Position numbers and translations under genes: made by a program. A stretch of DNA of 64,000 nt from Flavobacterium beibuense (GTDB lineage Bacteria > Bacteroidota > Bacteroidia > Flavobacteriales > Flavobacteriaceae). The stretch is from assembly GCF_004151245.1 (NCBI RefSeq), contig NZ_JUIW01000004.1, forward strand, positions 62,001-126,000, given 5' to 3'. Within the stretch, counting starts at the first letter, position 1. The number at the start of each line of letters is the position of its first letter. This document shows, piece after piece, positions 62,601-64,000 of this stretch. Under the pieces are notes generated by a model. That model did no database searches. It saw only the letters and a program-made list of their open reading frames with translations, and was not told where the DNA came from.

Positions 62601-63018
62601 CGAATATGTAAACAATATTACCGAAAGGCTTAACCTGTATAACGAGTTAAGCACCATTAAAAACGACGAAGAGCTCAACGTTTTTGAACAGAAACTAATT
62701 GACCGTTTTGGTGCTTTACCAAAAGAGGCTCAAGCCCTTTTAATCAGTATGCGCATTAAGTGGCTGGCAACAAAAATGGGTGTGGAAAAACTGGTGCTTA
62801 AACAGGGGAAAATGCTTGGCTATTTTGTATCCGACCAACAATCGGCTTACTATCAGTCGGGTGCTTTCCATAAAGTACTGCAGTTTGTACAAAAACATCC
62901 TTCGCTTATACGAATGAAGGAAAAACAAACCAAAAACGGACTACGACTGCTTATTACTTTTGAGAATGTAAAATCAGTTAAGAAAGCAAAAGAACTGCTT
63001 GAAATGGTTTTTGAATAA
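59659..63018 (+). CDS. mfd: Transcription-repair coupling factor Mfd
   Basis: The 1119-residue protein has the Mfd order. A UvrB-like N-terminal region comes first, then an RNA-polymerase-binding segment (about 430-490, GDYVTHIDHGIGKF), a RecG-like helicase with Walker A GDVGFGKTE, DEEQKFG and TATPIPRTL, and a C-terminal TRCF domain. It removes stalled RNA polymerase and brings in UvrA for repair. The start is TTG at 59659: an in-frame stop is just upstream and no Met follows for over 200 residues, so this rare start is well supported. Confidence 0.96.
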   Translation: MKPEILEKYSQSAKVKQISDSLLQRENKLHVKGLTGSSLSFVIDPLFRQSELPFLLIFKDKEEAAYYLNDLEQLTGANDVLFYPGSYRRPYQIEETDNANVLLRAEVLNRINSRKKPAIIVSYPEALFEKVVTRKDLDKNTLKVAVGDQVSIDFINEVLFEYEFRRVDFVTEPGEFSVRGGIVDVFSFSNDNPYRIEFFGNEVDSIRTFDVETQLSLEKQKKITVIPNMENKFLQEKRESFLDYINEKTVLFIQNTEGLLSQLDSLFTKAGEAFEKLSKDIKHASPEELFLNQQSFVKRALDFTVVELASKPIFKTQKSFEFYIQPQPSFNKQFDLLLNNLNDNHNNGFKNYLFCSNESQAKRFHDIFESLDDANHEDVRKQYKTIVFPIYEGFVDEENQIACYTDHQIFERYHKFSIKNGYSKKQTITLKELNSLSVGDYVTHIDHGIGKFGGLQKIQVEGKTQEAIKLVYADNDIVYVSIHSLHKISKYNGKDGTPPKIYKLGSSAWKTLKQKTKARVKHIAFNLIQLYAKRRLEKGFQYAPDSYLQAELESSFIYEDTPDQITATRDVKADMESERPMDRLVCGDVGFGKTEVAIRAAFKAVDNGKQVAILVPTTILAFQHYKTFRERLKDMPVTIGYINRFRTAKQKSETLKDLAEGKLDIIIGTHQLTNKNVVFKNLGLLIVDEEQKFGVNVKDKLKTIAQNVDTLTLTATPIPRTLQFSLMAARDLSVITTPPPNRYPIESQVVGFNEEIIRDAISYEIERGGQVYFINNRIENIKEVAGMIQRLVPGAKVGIGHGQMEGKKLEDLMLAFMDGEFDVLVATTIIESGLDVPNANTIFINNANNFGLSDLHQMRGRVGRSNKKAFCYFITPPYSAMTEDARKRIQALEQFSDLGSGFNIAMKDLEIRGAGDLLGGEQSGFINEIGFETYQKIMNEAIEELKENEFKDLYEEVEGTTEKEYVKDIQIDTDFELLFPDEYVNNITERLNLYNELSTIKNDEELNVFEQKLIDRFGALPKEAQALLISMRIKWLATKMGVEKLVLKQGKMLGYFVSDQQSAYYQSGAFHKVLQFVQKHPSLIRMKEKQTKNGLRLLITFENVKSVKKAKELLEMVFE

Positions 63019-63035
63019 AGCTTTCTCAGACTCTT

Positions 63036-63111
63036 CCATTTCGAGCGCAAGGAAGTGGAGTCGAGAAATCTAAAAAAATAATTCTGAGATTTCTCCGCAA
63101 GGTCGAAATGG
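63036..63111. repeat. Dispersed palindromic repeat, copy 3
   Basis: Nested inverted repeats: outer arms CCATTTCGA (63036-63044) and TCGAAATGG (63103-63111), inner arms AGAAATCT (63064-63071) and AGATTTCT (63087-63094). It has the same design as copy 1, placed just after mfd. Confidence 0.75.
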
Positions 63112-63120
63112 AAAAAATAT

Positions 63121-63151
63121 AAAAAAAGCGGACTATAAAGTCCGCTTTTTT
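63121..63151. terminator. Bidirectional intrinsic terminator after mfd
   Basis: AGCGGACT (63127-63134) / AGTCCGCT (63139-63146), flanked by A and T runs, between convergent genes. Confidence 0.88.
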
Positions 63152-63152
63152 A

Positions 63153-64000
63153 TTAATTAAGTTCGTTCCACCACTGTTGCTGCGGAATATCAATATCAGT
63201 AAGATTTGTCTTTTCACCTATCATAGGGGTAAACAACGGCACACCTTTTTGATTTGCCTCATCCACCACTGTTTTTATAGACTCATCCCAGGCATGTAAT
63301 GCCAGTGAGAATTTAGACCAGTGTACCGGCATAAGTCTTTTGGTCTTTAAATCGGTTGCGGCCTGTACCACCTGCTGCGGCATCATGTGTATGTATTTCC
63401 AGTATTCGTTATACTGTCCGCATTCTAAAATAGCTAGATCAAACGGCCCATACTTATCGCCTATTTCCTTAAAAAAGTAATCGTAACCGGAGTCGCCGCC
63501 CAAAAACAACTTTATACTTGGTGTTTGCAGTACAAAAGATACCCATAACGCTTTGTTTCTGCTAAAGCTCCTTCCTGAAAAATGCCTTGCCGGGGTAATA
63601 TCTACCGTAAAGCCATCGCCCAGTTCCACATGTTCACCCCAGTCTTTTTCCTCAATAATTTCGGTATCATAGCCCCAGTACTCCAGGTGTTGTGCCGTGC
63701 CTAATCCCGTAACCACTTTCTTTACTTTTGGCTTAAGTTTTAAAACGGTATCATAATCCAAATGATCCCAATGGTCGTGACTGATAAACAAGATATCTAT
63801 ATCCGGGAAATCGTCTGCCGAATAGGCATCGCTACCGGGATAAGCTTTATTTGTAAAACCAACCGGAGAAACACTTCCGCTAAAAACAGGGTCAACCAAA
63901 ATGGTCTTTCCGTCTACCTGCATAAAATAGGACGAGTGCCCAAACCAAACTATTACATTCTCTTTCAGATCCAGATGCAATAAGTCTTCTTTTTTTGTCG
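63153..64000 (-). CDS. Metallo-beta-lactamase-fold hydrolase, NAPE-PLD/UlaG-like (5' partial)
   Basis: The frame is open through the window end, and the TTG at 63980 is an internal Leu codon rather than a start, so the N-terminus is outside. At least 282 residues are visible. WFGHSS and the metal motif HDHWDHLD, ARHFSGR with a third His, GGDSGYD and a late HWSKFSL give the complete two-metal site of this fold. The layout is closest to the NAPE-PLD-like branch (YPGSDAYS and HMMPQQVVQA segments), which cleaves phospholipids or similar esters. The exact substrate is not known. Confidence 0.9.
   Translation of the reverse strand, partial: TKKEDLLHLDLKENVIVWFGHSSYFMQVDGKTILVDPVFSGSVSPVGFTNKAYPGSDAYSADDFPDIDILFISHDHWDHLDYDTVLKLKPKVKKVVTGLGTAQHLEYWGYDTEIIEEKDWGEHVELGDGFTVDITPARHFSGRSFSRNKALWVSFVLQTPSIKLFLGGDSGYDYFFKEIGDKYGPFDLAILECGQYNEYWKYIHMMPQQVVQAATDLKTKRLMPVHWSKFSLALHAWDESIKTVVDEANQKGVPLFTPMIGEKTNLTDIDIPQQQWWNELN

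Overview
The window comes from an AT-rich member of the Bacteroidota, most probably Flavobacteriaceae and close to Flavobacterium. The evidence is a type IX secretion (T9SS) type B C-terminal domain at 1-2496, an M1 peptidase with a T9SS type A tail, promoters of the TTG-N19-TAnnTTTG type, an SDR-type L-threonine dehydrogenase, and a flexirubin-type pigment cluster beginning with an aromatic ammonia-lyase.

Region 1 (1-2496) is the 3' part of a large secreted adhesin-like protein. Region 2 (2634-34403) is the main feature: 34 genes on the minus strand with no intergenic gap above about 55 bases and many overlaps, so probably one operon of about 32 kb read from the ammonia-lyase down to an AMP ligase. 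It encodes the expected parts of an aryl-polyene (APE) plus dialkylresorcinol (DAR) pathway. These are: aromatic starter supply (ammonia-lyase, AMP ligase); polyene chain building (two ACPs, three CHH ketosynthases, a catalytically dead chain-length-factor-like KS, a half-length KS-like protein, a ketoreductase, three hotdog dehydratase-like proteins and a thioesterase); DAR formation (DarB-like KAS III and DarA-like flavodoxin-fold enzyme); acyl transfer (LpxL-like acyltransferase, PlsC domain, BtrH-like protein, Ntn-type lipoprotein); and envelope handling (ABC-2 transporter, MMPL exporter, LolA-like carrier, lipoprotein, four tandem outer-membrane beta-barrels, GT2 and polysaccharide deacetylase). 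A divergent flavoprotein gene (34534-35793) carries both halogenase signature motifs and probably tailors the pigment. The pathway class is known (flexirubins). The unusual points are the degenerate KS proteins, the fusions, the barrel tandem and the two rival ester-forming candidates.

Region 3 (35862-40078) holds two exported proteins of unknown function, tRNA-Arg(CCU), tRNA-Asn(GUU) and the site-2 protease RseP. Region 4 (40304-46774) is a plus-strand run of six genes: Old Yellow Enzyme, Gfo/Idh/MocA oxidoreductase, two aldo/keto reductases, an alpha/beta hydrolase and an MFS transporter. Region 5 (46916-64000) is mostly housekeeping: M1 peptidase, SerS, a TPR protein, DUF4286, RsmA, MgtE, threonine dehydrogenase, Mfd and a partial metallo-beta-lactamase-fold hydrolase. 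Small uncharacterised exported proteins lie between them. A 0.9-kb AT-rich segment with two orphan genes lies between near-identical 22-base repeats beside serS, and three copies of a dispersed palindromic repeat lie in intergenic spaces. I found no CRISPR array, prophage, transposase or rRNA.
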